Below are positions 12,606-25,000 of a stretch of 64,000 nt of DNA, piece after piece (positions within the stretch are counted from its first letter, which is position 1; each line of letters opens with the position of its first letter). The notes beneath the pieces are model-generated. The model saw only the letters and a list, made by a program, of their open reading frames with translations, was not told the DNA's origin and made no database searches. This DNA comes from Ectobius pallidus (lineage: Eukaryota > Arthropoda > Insecta > Blattodea > Ectobiidae): contig CAXKWD010000009.1 in assembly GCA_964059195.1 (NCBI GenBank), positions 47,463,160 to 47,527,159 of the forward strand, written 5' to 3'. The position numbers were made by a program, and so were the translations under genes.

Positions 12606-13948
12606 CAGTGTCCGGCAGATGCTGCAGTTGTGACGTAAGAGCCGATCATCTCGCAAGAGCTTGAGAGAGCGAGCAGTTGAGTTGCATTCCTGTTAATACG
12701 CACTAGCGCAGTGGCGTTCAGTGCAGCAGTAGGGTTAAGGTGAGCTGTGATGGTACATTGAATTGCGTGCATTAACCATGGCAAGGGTGCAGAGGTCAGT
12801 TAATCAGTGAAATGTATGGTAAATTTAGTGCATTCAGATTAATACTAGACTTACGGAAACGTCAGGTCACCCTCGGAGACACGCCACATTTTCCAAAGTT
12901 GTCTACAGTATGTCATTCAATTACAGACATTAATAATTATGTACAAATATTAGAAGAACTGAGTCAGGATATTTTATTACAGATTTCAAGATTTTGCAAA
13001 ACTCCAATCCGATATTTGCATATTTGCGACACCATTTTCTGTGGATGTTGACAGTGTTCCAACGTCATTGCAACTAGAAGTCATTGATTTGCAAAAGAAT
13101 ATTGAAATGAAAGACCGCTTTCAAAACAAAAAGGATCTATCTATATTTTATAGAAGATTTCCCCAGGCAACTACATAATATATTTGCTGCTAGAATGTTG
13201 AGTATATTTGTATCGACGTATGTATGTGAATAGTTTTTTTCTTGTATGAAGATCTGCAAACCACAACATGGAAACCGCCTATCTGATCAGAACATGAAAA
13301 ATGTTCTCCTTTGTGTGTTAGCCAGACTATGTCTCCTAATATTGCAAAATTAGTGCGCGAGAAAAGAGGGAAAAAATCTCGACAATGCCTTGAGCTTGGG
13401 CACGATAGTGACACAAAGTAAGGGTGTGTATCAAAAGTCTGAATAGGCCTATACTTGGCATAGTGCTCACAAAGGTGTATAGTTTAATTTGTATATTTTG
13501 TGTATTTTGTATATTTTGTATACTTTAACATTTTTCAGTTTCCGAGTAGACAAAGTTTTGCAGTACTCCTTAAAGTATTCTTATGTTTTATGTATTTGTA
13601 TGTTTATAGTAGTTTCGGAGCCTCATTTAAATAACCTGACGCATCCGCACCTGGATGCATTTCAGATTAGTGTAAGTAGGGCCTATATTAAATTTCATTA
13701 CAAACAAAACTGTTCTGTTACATTGATTTATCACAGTTGTACTATTTTGTTTTCGTACAAATGCATTGTAATTGTGCTATTCCCATACTATCTACGAAGA
13801 TCGGAGCGCACTCTGTCAATGCATAGGCGTCGTTCCGCCACTGGCCAGTTGAACCCTTCCTCCACGCTCAGTACGGAGATATTGCCGAGCAAAGAGCGCG
13901 GCTGCTCTGTAGTATGACGTCACAGAGCACGGAACATGCCGGTCACTG
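12606..13948 (+). mobile_element. Internally deleted hAT transposon
   Basis: The ends are CAGTGTCCGGCA and the reverse complement of CAGTGACCGGCA. The 8-bp TSD GGATAGAT (12598-12605 and 13949-13956) is perfect, and copy A has the empty target once at about 5619-5626. The CAGTG ends and 8-bp TSD are hAT hallmarks. At 1343 bp it keeps only fragments of a transposase. Confidence 0.92.
12812..13360 (+). pseudogene. hAT transposase remnant (GTF2IRD2/ZBED-like type)
   Basis: The first part reads VSAFRLxLDLxKRQV...GDTPHFPKLSTV and continues through ILEELSQD. After a frameshift near 12980 it goes on as DFAKLQSDICIFATPFSVDV and LQLEVIDLQKN. A large internal deletion then joins this to a C-terminal hAT dimerisation segment (FVSTYVCE, stop, FFSCMKICKPQHGNRLSDQN) at about 13195-13350. 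The DDE catalytic core is missing, so it cannot encode an active enzyme. Confidence 0.82.
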
Positions 13949-14217
13949 GGATAGATAGTTTTCAGATACACAAGTCTATTAATAAGAGGAAGTGTGTTTG
14001 AATGTCTGTGCGCGATGCATAGCCAAATTACTGCATGCAGAGAACTGAGATTATTATCATAGATGGCCTGGAGAGTGGCCGAATGAACATCGAAACCCAA
14101 TTTTTAATATTCCCTTTCGTTGGTGAATGATGAATGAAAAACTGACAGAAAACTTCAATTTTCCGAGCTATCGAGGCAGCTTCTTTCCCTATTACATTTC
14201 AATTGTAAATTAGTCAC

Positions 14218-14484
14218 AGGTTTTCTTGCCGTTTTTCTTGTAACAATTTGGAAATAAAAACTTCGGGATTCCTAATATATCGCATGGAATCGTCGTTGGT
14301 TAGGATTTTTTTAAACCGCTCTGACGTGTTCGTTTCTTTATCATGTATTTGAGATCTGAAATTTCACATAGGTGGACGGAACAAGGATAATGTATCCCTA
14401 AATAGGAAAACATTGCACGATATGGACGGAACTCACTATACCGGTTTTTCTAGGGGGAGCAGGTTAGAGGACTGGAATCTGAGA
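14218..14484. repeat. Truncated copy C of the tandem unit
   Basis: Repeats the first ~265 bp of copies A and B with a few substitutions, then diverges after the GGACTG...ATCTGAGAT stretch. This marks the end of the array on this side. Confidence 0.9.
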
Positions 14485-14967
14485 TCTACCTCATAAATAC
14501 CGTAAATAAGTAAGTCACTGTTGTATATGTTATTGTAAATCCTTCTAATTCTGTAAGTATCTCGTGATATACCTGACGGTGAAATACGGGTTGTAATGCA
14601 ACTTGGACAAATAAATTTAAAAATTAAAAACTAAGTAAATATCGCGTGGTCGAAAGCGGTGCTGCAGATCCGTCAGCAACGCTAGTTATTAGACGACGGA
14701 CACAGACTATAAGAATTCTATTTATCCAGGTTATTACAGGAGCAAGAAGATTAAAATACAATAGACTATAATGGTTTGGAGATTATTATTATTATTCTCA
14801 AAATGTCAATTGATGAACCTTCTGTTATGCAGTTTTGTATGAAGAAGTGTAGAATCTGCAGCCCACAATTACGTTAAATAAAGAAGTAATTTATTTATTT
14901 CTATATAAATTATTAGGCTTATGGTAGAGCAAAAGCTATAGTTCATTTCTCTTCGTAGATTCTTGTA
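14485..14967. other. Non-coding stretch
   Basis: AT-rich sequence with no recognisable gene or repeat. A block rich in AAATAAATTTAAAAATTAAA at about 14608-14630 could be an old retroelement tail, but nothing upstream supports this. Confidence 0.5.
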
Positions 14968-15673
14968 CAGGTAGGGGAAGAAAAGGGACCGTCTCTTGTA
15001 GTTGATTTCAGAGCCTTGTGATACGTAAATAAATGAAAGGGATGTAACGGAAAAGGTTGTTTCACAAGCAATGCAAATTACGTGAAATTAGTTCTCAATT
15101 CTTTCTCGTAGTTTTACCTCTCCCTTTTAGGATTTAAGCGACCCAAGCCTCCCGGGCCTTACAGGGCCGCGTCCTGTCGGGAGAGGGATTATCTATGGAT
15201 CACATACATACTTTTTTGACCAGACAAGGACATGGAGGGCCTCCCCGGATGAGTGATCAGCTCAATGCCGGGGCCACCTCCGAGACAACACGAACACATA
15301 GGACGATACACACACCCACACTCACTCGGAACAAGGCGAGGATGGGGATGAAGATGATAATGACGGCCAGATGATATCCGGGGACCACAAGGGCCTAAAG
15401 TTTCCCGACATTTATCTCAAAGGAGAGGGAAAACCCCGGAAAAAAAACCTCACCTAGGTAACTTGTCCCGACCAGGAATCGAACCCGGGCCCGCTGCGTG
15501 AGAGGATTGTACGCTTCCCCTGAGCCACAGCGGTGGACAGTTCTCAATTCAAGCAATTTATCGACAAAGTTCAATATATTCCCTGCTATCCTGTAAATGC
15601 CGCTAGGCATTCGCAGTGCCTCATATCGGCAACTTAGATATTTTAGTTGGTCCGCTTTTTATTCCCCTACCTG
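14968..15673. mobile_element. TA-flanked MITE, copy 1 (split by a SINE)
   Basis: Starts CAGGTAGGGG after TA (14966-14967) and ends CCCCTACCTG before TA (15674-15675). This suits a non-autonomous Tc1/mariner-type element. Its interior aligns with a second copy at 16498-16739, except that this copy contains a 437-bp SINE (15102-15538). No coding capacity. Confidence 0.82.
15102..15538 (-). mobile_element. tRNA-derived SINE inside the MITE
   Basis: The minus strand opens with a tRNA-like head (GTCCACCGCTGTGGCTCAGG, box B GGGTTCGATTCC). A 12-bp TSD, AGTTCTCAATTC, flanks it at 15090-15101 and 15539-15550. The sister MITE at about 16620 has the unoccupied site. The 3' body matches a plus-strand fragment at 59150-59300, so the family is dispersed. 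Confidence 0.9.
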
Positions 15674-15675
15674 TA

Positions 15676-16495
15676 GGCCTACAAGTTTTGGTTCTTATGG
15701 AAAATATAAGCTACATTGAACAATTTTTACATAATCCGCTGCCAATCTGCTATATTTGATTGTACATAATAAATCAATACATCTATTTTGCCCCTATGTA
15801 TTTTTATTTTATTGCTTTGATATGCCATTTTTACACGAATATATTTATCCACCTTCAAGTTGGCTGATTTCGCGTCGTTTGTTTGCAAATTTCGTTAAGA
15901 TTTGTCAATAAATACATTTCTAATAGCAAAAGCTGAATAAGTTTTTCTATCTAATGAAAAATGACACTAAAATATCGCTAAACATCTATGTAAAGAAATA
16001 GAACTTTCCGCCTAAATATATTTATTAATAAAATGATTAATTCCAGATGAATATGTAAAGATAGTTTGAAAACTTCTCCAAATAATTCTAACACATGAGA
16101 TTTTTTGAAAACGTCTACAATCAATTACATTTTTATAAGATTACATTACTAGAATCAAAATCGCGATTGGCTAATAAGTTAATTCTTAAAATATGTTATT
16201 GAGCTATATCACGAGTGAAAACGACAATGATAAGAAAATGTTTTATGTCATTAATACAATAAAGATGCAATTCTTAACGAAATAAAAATTTCCTAATGTT
16301 TTAACACAGCCTCTATTCATTATGACAGTACTATTAAAACAGTCAAAACATTTCATCATATTGACTGGGAAAATGTTAAATTCTTCATACCCATACTAGG
16401 CCTATGTTGAAATTTGTTTGTGATAGACAACTGACCACGTGTGATAAGTCAGCTGCCTCTTTCCATGGAAAGGTCCCATACGAATTACGTAGGTC
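15676..16495. other. AT-rich non-coding stretch
   Basis: No gene or clear repeat seen. One TAGGCCTA palindrome sits at its left edge (15674) and another at 16397. Confidence 0.5.
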
Positions 16496-16497
16496 TA

Positions 16498-16739
16498 CAG
16501 GTAAGGGAAAAAAATTTGACCGACTCTTGTAGCTGATTTCAGAGCCTTGTGATAAGTAAATAAATGTAAGAGATGTAACGGAAACGTTTGTTTTCACAAG
16601 CAATGCAAAGTACGTGAAATTATTTCTCAATTCAGCAATTCAGAACAAATTTCAATACATTCCCTGCTATCCTGTGAATGCCGCTAGGCTCATATAGGCA
16701 ACTTAGACATTTTAATTGGTCCGCTTTCCCCCCTACCTG
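16498..16739. mobile_element. TA-flanked MITE, copy 2 (empty site for the SINE)
   Basis: CAGGTAAGGG at the left and CCCCCCTACCTG at the right, bounded by TA at 16496-16497 and 16740-16741. It aligns along its length with the MITE parts of 14968-15673, including the TGTAACGGAAA and CCCTGCTATCCTGT..ATGCCGC blocks, and lacks the SINE. Confidence 0.83.
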
Positions 16740-16939
16740 TACATAAATGGTAGGAAAACTCTTTAGTTACTGGTTATTGGATTGGACAACCCTTGAGGTG
16801 TGTTATATCGCAAGTCGCACACATCGTCGTAACGAAGCTAGGTTGTCTAAATGAATGCCAGCAAGGTCGTATTGGTTAGGATTTCCAATTAAATTTCACA
16901 TCTTTATAGTGGAAAATTATCGATTTTTTAACGAGGTTT

Positions 16940-19900
16940 TGTAACGCCGGGTTTTTTGCTCTCTGGTTGAAAACGTAGATGCTAATATATTTGAGTTTTG
17001 AGTTCTGCACAAGTTCCAAAAACCCAGGAAGAATGAGGCCGTAGATCAGAACCATTAAAGGAAGAGAACTCAATCACAAAAGAGGGTGGAGGACAGGATA
17101 ACATAACGAGCCCCAAAACAAACTCCAAATACTTAATAACAATTTTAATACAATTCAGAATCTCAGGATTCACACAACTTGAATATAATAATATTGGTTT
17201 TAAGAGAAAACCGTCAACTATCTAGACTTGAACTACCTCACCTATTACATAACAATGCCCACAGACTAAAGTATGAGTAACCTATACCTATTTCCTTTCT
17301 TCCGATGAATAATTATTAGCTAATTTATCTTATCCAAGAAGACCACAGCCTAGGATTAATTCCAGTTAACTACCACACCTTAACATGAAACGTTAAACAA
17401 TAATTCCAATATATATTTTTTTTTTAACTTCACAAGTGAATTCTTTTTTACTCAAAAGAAATCTAACTATCAGAGAGTACCATCATCTAGCAACCAGGCC
17501 CCAAGGTACTAAGCTAATACAAGTCCGCTGACTTCTTAAATTAACTAATTTGAAAGGCCACAGTGGTATAAATTCAAAATAATATATTTCAAATAGAAAT
17601 GTTTACTGAAGAAGTCAAATTTGGTTTATTCCACAGACTAATATAAGTTATTTAAAAATATATCCTCAAAACTTCAAGATAATTGAGAGGTAAGTTTACT
17701 TAATATATATATATATATATCAAATTTCAGAATACTGCTCCAGCTAGCAACTAACCTGAATGCATAGCCACAAGTCCGCTGACTTCTTAAATTAACTAAT
17801 TTGAAAAGTCACAGTGGTATAAATTCAAAATAATATATTTCAAAAAGAAATGTTTACTGAAGAAGTCAAATTTGGTTTATTCCACAGGCTAATATAAGTC
17901 ATTTAAAAATATATACTCAAAACTTCAAGATAATTGAGAGGTAAGTTTACTTAATATATATATATCAAATTTCAGAATACTGCTATAACTAGCAACTAAC
18001 TTGAATGCATAAGTTAATACCAAGAATGCTAGCCACTTTTAATTAACTGACTTGAAAAGGGGCAGAAAATTTATTTTGAAAATACTATATTTCAGTAAGA
18101 GCTTCAAGGAAATATTACATATGTTTGCTTGGTTATACACGACTAGGAATTATTGAAAATAATTCTCAAACCTATCAAAGTCTATCAGGTTATATTCCCC
18201 TTAATATATATAAGAATTCCAAAATCCTGCTTCACATGGTAAGCAAACCAAAGCTGAATTATTATAAGAATGCTAGCCACTTTTAATTAACTGGCTTGAA
18301 AAGGGACAGAAAATTTATTTTGAAAATACTATATTTTAATAAGAGCTTCAAGGAAATATTACTTAAGTTTGCTTGGTTATACACGACTAGGAATTATCGA
18401 AAATAATTCTCAAACCTATCAAAGAATATCAGGTTATATTCCCCTTAATATATATAAGAATTCCAAAATCCTGCTTCACATGGTAAACTAACCAAAGCTG
18501 AATTATTATAAGAATGCTAGCCACTTTTAATTAACTGGCTTGAAAAGGGACAGAAAATTTATTTTGAAAATACTATATTTCAATAAGAGCTTCAAGGAAA
18601 TATTACTTAAGTTTGCTTGGTTAATATAGAATTTAGATCATTTTCTTACCGATCGTAAGATCGCTACATAATCATTTGTCAGCACTCACATTGATACAGG
18701 GCCTTCAGTCCGAGCGTCGTGCCGTAACTTATCAGAAATTCCGATCTCCGATCGAACCTTTATAAAGTTATAAGTAATTTAAAGTCAAGTTGAGCCATAC
18801 GACACGTCACGCATCTTACCCACAAGAGTGCACTGATAATTCTCTGACCTGCACAAAACACCTAGACATCCCACTAAAGCCTGACGAAATAATGGTATTC
18901 TAATAATAGATAATCCAAGGGAATCTTTTTACAATCCCAAACAAAGAATATGAGGGAAATTAATAAAAAAACAAGCTCTAATTAAAGTTTAAGGGGAGTT
19001 CTGAGTTTTTTTTTTTAAATGTAACATATATCAAGAAATATGGGCACTAGCAACCTACTACCTGGAACAGTAGGCACAGCAAAGATTTCTAATGTAAGTT
19101 AAGCTTCATTAAATATGATAGCATAGGAACTCTTCCAATATAACCTAATCCAAAAGGTGGCAAAAGCAATTATATATTAGGCCTACAAAATGTAATATTC
19201 TCTTAGTAACATAACTTCAGGGCAATAGCTAAAGGGAGAAGGCTACCCACACTTTGCATTCATACGCAAACTTCTCATGGACTATCTGCCATGCAAATTG
19301 AAATCACCCATATAAAAAAAAACTAAGTAAGGTTTCCAAAACTGTACCTAACGTTTTCAAGAATGAACACCCATTAAGTTAACGTCAAGTGCAATATATA
19401 CTTTTACACATGAGATAGCCAGCTAATTGAAAATGAAGGGAATCAAGTAGCATAGATTTCTTTCTTCCGAAACCGAACGTATTTTCTCAATGTGACTTAA
19501 ATAGAATTAAAATGGCGTCCAAGTGACGTCATATAAGCTGATTTGGCTATGGCCAAACAATAGGCAACACATCCCCAATAACTAATATTAATGCCTTCAT
19601 CTCCTGCTAGAAAACCAATATATGTATAGTTTAAGAACCACAAAGTTATTTCCTATACGACTTCTTTCCTACGTGTAGAAATTTATGACAAATCTCGGCG
19701 TCAGAGAATCTTGTTCTAAAAGAAAGGTTCTGGTATCATCTGTAGTAATTGAAAAGCGTTTCATGATCACTTTAGCCAGAAGGGCTATACACCTAATTTT
19801 CAGCAACTTCAAAATTATATAGCGTAGAAAGAACACTCACCCAAAATATGCCGCATCCGGAAGGCGAACTCCGAACACCTTGAACAACTCGCTCAGACTG

Positions 19901-20022
19901 ATCACTGCATGAACTCAGTGACTGACAACTGCACCGTCCAGAGTGCAGCACAGAGCGGCAGGCTACCAAACAAATGCGACGCGGAGAGCGAACATGAGGC
20001 GGATTGTTCAAAATTCGCCTCA
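16940..20022 (-). repeat. 3' LTR (left copy)
   Basis: 3083 bp. Aligned by eye with the right LTR at an offset of 5078, it appears identical apart from a TA microsatellite two bases longer at about 17700-17720 and a cluster of differences in bases 12-36. It contains five degenerate tandem subrepeats (17521-18625). Confidence 0.9.
17521..18625. repeat. Five tandem subrepeats within the LTR
   Basis: Two units of 251 bp start with AAGTCCGCTGACTTCTTAAA at 17521 and 17772. Three related units of 244 bp start with AAGAATGCTAGCCACTTTTA at 18022, 18266 and 18510 (the last truncated). Both types share TTAATTAACT..CTTGAAAA and CTATATTTCA/ATATATTTCA blocks, so they derive from one ancestor. The same array is in the right LTR at about 22599-23700. 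Confidence 0.88.
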
Positions 20023-20037
20023 ATCTCCTCCCTCGCC
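20023..20037 (-). other. Polypurine tract
   Basis: On the minus strand the sequence GGCGAGGGAGGAGAT directly precedes the LTR start TGAGGCG. This is the expected position of the plus-strand primer. Confidence 0.7.
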
Positions 20038-22003
20038 AGAAATGTTTGAAAACCTTAAGCATCTCAAAACCATTTAATAGATGATACCAAACCAAACAAG
20101 AATCTCCTATCCGAGACTACCATAAAATCAGTTTAAGACCTTATGCTAAGAACCTAACCTGTTAAAGCTATTTAAGATGATAGGACATACATAATATCAA
20201 CAAGATTAAACATCTCTAACTGTCCAAAACTTGATGTGTCCATTAAACCCTGATTATTATACACACTCACATTTTGTTCGTTTGATTATAAAAGTTTTTT
20301 TTTTATATAGTCCCTGAAAATGAAAACATATATGATTCATGTTGCACTCAGTATACTAGTGTCTTGCTTTGTCGAAATCTTACCCATGTAGAAGTATTCA
20401 CTATACCAAAATTTGACCCTTTCTTCTTTTTTATATCAATGAAATAATTTTCAGATGAGTTTAAGATCACCTCAAACACACTAGAACATGATCAATAATT
20501 TATCATAATCATAATAACACTTTAGAAAAAAAACAATAGGATTTGTAGTAGACTGAGATAAGCGCAGCCATGGTCCATCTATGGCTACGACGATATCACA
20601 AACTCAGTCGGAGACATGAAGAAGAACTAATATTGATGCGGACGAAGAGTAGCTCAGGTTCGATGACTGCTGAATAAATGCTTGAAGACGAGGCTCCGGC
20701 CACCATTTCTGATGACAAATATCAAACTGGGGTAGCTTTCCCCATGAGCGACGTACAAAGTGCTCAAGGTATGGAGCTCACATACCCACAGAGCACAGCA
20801 GGAGTACAGACCACATCCAATGCGAAGTGAGCAGAAGTCCAAGCTCACAATCCAGGAGTATAGCAGTTGCACATGGAACAAAGTGTTACTAGATTAGAGT
20901 GCAGTAGTCACTAGGAGGAAGGAGAACTAGTACACTTCCCCCCCACGTGTTTTAGTTTAGGATCCCAACAAGTCTTTATTTTAAAGTGGCCCCTATTAAA
21001 GGAGCGTCCAAGATAAATATTCGTTTAATTTTCTTTTTCTTTTGTGTATAGCATTATATAATTTGCTTATAGTTTCTTATTCACTTTTCGGCGACACCAT
21101 AGCAATAAATTTTATTAAGTCCAATTATGCTGTGTAATAATAATTCATCACTCCATTGATATTTTGACGTGTAGAGAATGAAGTCTACAAGAATCTCTTG
21201 AGTTTTCTTTCTTGAGTTGATTAACTTTGAAGAGTTTTGGAAAAGTCTGTTTTTTTTTTTTTTTTTTTTTTGGGCTTGGGTATATTTGCTTGATTTCTTG
21301 TTGAAGAGTTTCAAACTTTTGTAACTGTTGAGGCATTTTTTTTAATTGAATGGGCCTCATAAATATGTAATACTTTGGAATCTGAGCCTTCCAATTTACT
21401 TGAGCCTTTTTTTATATCAAGGGAAGGGAAGTCCACCCCGGGATACGGCAAGAAAGGTGAGCATCCCATCTACGCTATAACTTTTACCCAACCTAGTAAA
21501 TAATAAGTTGCTGAAGAACAAATAACACTACATCTTTAAAATCAACATGATACCAGAAACTTTACCAGAAATTTCTCTACAAATTCACATAAAATAATTA
21601 ACATCCCTGACTAATAACTTACAAACACCAATATTCACTACAATAACTGTATATACAACTCAAACAGCATTTAACATTTTACAAGTTTCATTTGGGAAGA
21701 ATGACATCTGCGCTTACTTGAATCTTCAATACTTTCCAGTAAGAAGGACACTTACAACTTGAGTGAATTGAATGAGCTTCACAACGGAGTGTCCTTAATA
21801 ATACCATAAATGTAGACAAAACTTTACTTAATGGGTGTGTTCTAACCTAACTTTAGAAAAAAATCCGACAAGTAATTTGGGTATATAGCTTCATAAAAAA
21901 AGGAACTGCAAAATAGCAAATAACTATACGGCGACAGCTTGAATATAAATTCAGGGCAAAACTAATAGATGCGAGGCATCTAAACCTCCGCCACCCCCAA
22001 GAA

Positions 22004-22016
22004 AGAAATGCTACCA
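22004..22016 (-). other. Candidate primer-binding site
   Basis: On the minus strand, one base after the end of the 5' LTR, the sequence is TGGTAGCATTTCT. It begins with the TGG complementary to a tRNA CCA end. The cognate tRNA was not identified. Confidence 0.45.
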
Positions 22017-22017
22017 G

Positions 22018-25000
22018 TGTAACGCCGGTTATTGCTCTCTCTTGTTGAAAACTTAGATGCTAATATATTTGAGTTTTGAGTTCTGCACAAGTTCCAAAAA
22101 CCCAGGAAGAATGAGGCCGTAGATCAGAACCATTAAAGGAAGAGAACTCAATCACAAAAGAGGGTGGAGGACAGGATAACATAACGAGCCCCAAAACAAA
22201 CTCCAAATACTTAATAACAATTTTAATACAATTCAGAATCTCAGGATTCACACAACTTGAATATAATAATATTGGTTTTAAGAGAAAACCGTCAACTATC
22301 TAGACTTGAACTACCTCACCTATTACATAACAATGCCCACAGACTAAAGTATGAGTAACCTATACCTATTTCCTTTCTTCCGATGAATAATTATTAGCTA
22401 ATTTATCTTATCCAAGAAGACCACAGCCTAGGATTAATTCCAGTTAACTACCACACCTTAACATGAAACGTTAAACAATAATTCCAATATATATTTTTTT
22501 TTTAACTTCACAAGTGAATTCTTTTTTACTCAAAAGAAATCTAACTATCAGAGAGTACCATCATCTAGCAACCAGGCCCCAAGGTACTAAGCTAATACAA
22601 GTCCGCTGACTTCTTAAATTAACTAATTTGAAAGGCCACAGTGGTATAAATTCAAAATAATATATTTCAAATAGAAATGTTTACTGAAGAAGTCAAATTT
22701 GGTTTATTCCACAGACTAATATAAGTTATTTAAAAATATATCCTCAAAACTTCAAGATAATTGAGAGGTAAGTTTACTTAATATATATATATATATCAAA
22801 TTTCAGAATACTGCTCCAGCTAGCAACTAACCTGAATGCATAGCCACAAGTCCGCTGACTTCTTAAATTAACTAATTTGAAAAGTCACAGTGGTATAAAT
22901 TCAAAATAATATATTTCAAAAAGAAATGTTTACTGAAGAAGTCAAATTTGGTTTATTCCACAGGCTAATATAAGTCATTTAAAAATATATACTCAAAACT
23001 TCAAGATAATTGAGAGGTAAGTTTACTTAATATATATATATCAAATTTCAGAATACTGCTATAACTAGCAACTAACTTGAATGCATAAGTTAATACCAAG
23101 AATGCTAGCCACTTTTAATTAACTGACTTGAAAAGGGGCAGAAAATTTATTTTGAAAATACTATATTTCAGTAAGAGCTTCAAGGAAATATTACATATGT
23201 TTGCTTGGTTATACACGACTAGGAATTATTGAAAATAATTCTCAAACCTATCAAAGTCTATCAGGTTATATTCCCCTTAATATATATAAGAATTCCAAAA
23301 TCCTGCTTCACATGGTAAGCAAACCAAAGCTGAATTATTATAAGAATGCTAGCCACTTTTAATTAACTGGCTTGAAAAGGGACAGAAAATTTATTTTGAA
23401 AATACTATATTTTAATAAGAGCTTCAAGGAAATATTACTTAAGTTTGCTTGGTTATACACGACTAGGAATTATCGAAAATAATTCTCAAACCTATCAAAG
23501 AATATCAGGTTATATTCCCCTTAATATATATAAGAATTCCAAAATCCTGCTTCACATGGTAAACTAACCAAAGCTGAATTATTATAAGAATGCTAGCCAC
23601 TTTTAATTAACTGGCTTGAAAAGGGACAGAAAATTTATTTTGAAAATACTATATTTCAATAAGAGCTTCAAGGAAATATTACTTAAGTTTGCTTGGTTAA
23701 TATAGAATTTAGATCATTTTCTTACCGATCGTAAGATCGCTACATAATCATTTGTCAGCACTCACATTGATACAGGGCCTTCAGTCCGAGCGTCGTGCCG
23801 TAACTTATCAGAAATTCCGATCTCCGATCGAACCTTTATAAAGTTATAAGTAATTTAAAGTCAAGTTGAGCCATACGACACGTCACGCATCTTACCCACA
23901 AGAGTGCACTGATAATTCTCTGACCTGCACAAAACACCTAGACATCCCACTAAAGCCTGACGAAATAATGGTATTCTAATAATAGATAATCCAAGGGAAT
24001 CTTTTTACAATCCCAAACAAAGAATATGAGGGAAATTAATAAAAAAACAAGCTCTAATTAAAGTTTAAGGGGAGTTCTGAGTTTTTTTTTTTAAATGTAA
24101 CATATATCAAGAAATATGGGCACTAGCAACCTACTACCTGGAACAGTAGGCACAGCAAAGATTTCTAATGTAAGTTAAGCTTCATTAAATATGATAGCAT
24201 AGGAACTCTTCCAATATAACCTAATCCAAAAGGTGGCAAAAGCAATTATATATTAGGCCTACAAAATGTAATATTCTCTTAGTAACATAACTTCAGGGCA
24301 ATAGCTAAAGGGAGAAGGCTACCCACACTTTGCATTCATACGCAAACTTCTCATGGACTATCTGCCATGCAAATTGAAATCACCCATATAAAAAAAAACT
24401 AAGTAAGGTTTCCAAAACTGTACCTAACGTTTTCAAGAATGAACACCCATTAAGTTAACGTCAAGTGCAATATATACTTTTACACATGAGATAGCCAGCT
24501 AATTGAAAATGAAGGGAATCAAGTAGCATAGATTTCTTTCTTCCGAAACCGAACGTATTTTCTCAATGTGACTTAAATAGAATTAAAATGGCGTCCAAGT
24601 GACGTCATATAAGCTGATTTGGCTATGGCCAAACAATAGGCAACACATCCCCAATAACTAATATTAATGCCTTCATCTCCTGCTAGAAAACCAATATATG
24701 TATAGTTTAAGAACCACAAAGTTATTTCCTATACGACTTCTTTCCTACGTGTAGAAATTTATGACAAATCTCGGCGTCAGAGAATCTTGTTCTAAAAGAA
24801 AGGTTCTGGTATCATCTGTAGTAATTGAAAAGCGTTTCATGATCACTTTAGCCAGAAGGGCTATACACCTAATTTTCAGCAACTTCAAAATTATATAGCG
24901 TAGAAAGAACACTCACCCAAAATATGCCGCATCCGGAAGGCGAACTCCGAACACCTTGAACAACTCGCTCAGACTGATCACTGCATGAACTCAGTGACTG

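Larger units (their letters stand above)
5885..14217. repeat. Copy B of the tandem unit, with two transposon insertions
   Basis: Follows copy A base for base except where the two differ by insertion. It lacks the SINE and the solo LTR of copy A, and carries a long-TIR transposon (8163-11266) and a hAT (12606-13948), both absent from copy A. Apart from these blocks the copies differ only at scattered bases, so the duplication is fairly recent and the transposons are younger still. Confidence 0.9.
20023..22017 (-). other. Interior of the large-LTR element (no gag/pol)
   Basis: 1995 bp with stops in all frames; the longest open stretches are about 75 codons and match nothing I recognise. A run of about 22 T lies near 21250-21271 (poly-A on the element's strand). 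I see no zinc knuckle, protease, reverse transcriptase or integrase motif. Confidence 0.7.

Noticed and set aside
13489..13917. 142-codon hydrophobic frame on the plus strand
   Set aside because: It lies in the 3' non-coding part of the hAT (12606-13948), is low in complexity and crosses towards the right TIR.
17401..23700. A CRISPR-like or satellite array
   Set aside because: The repeats are 244-251 bp direct units within LTRs with no spacers; the setting is eukaryotic.
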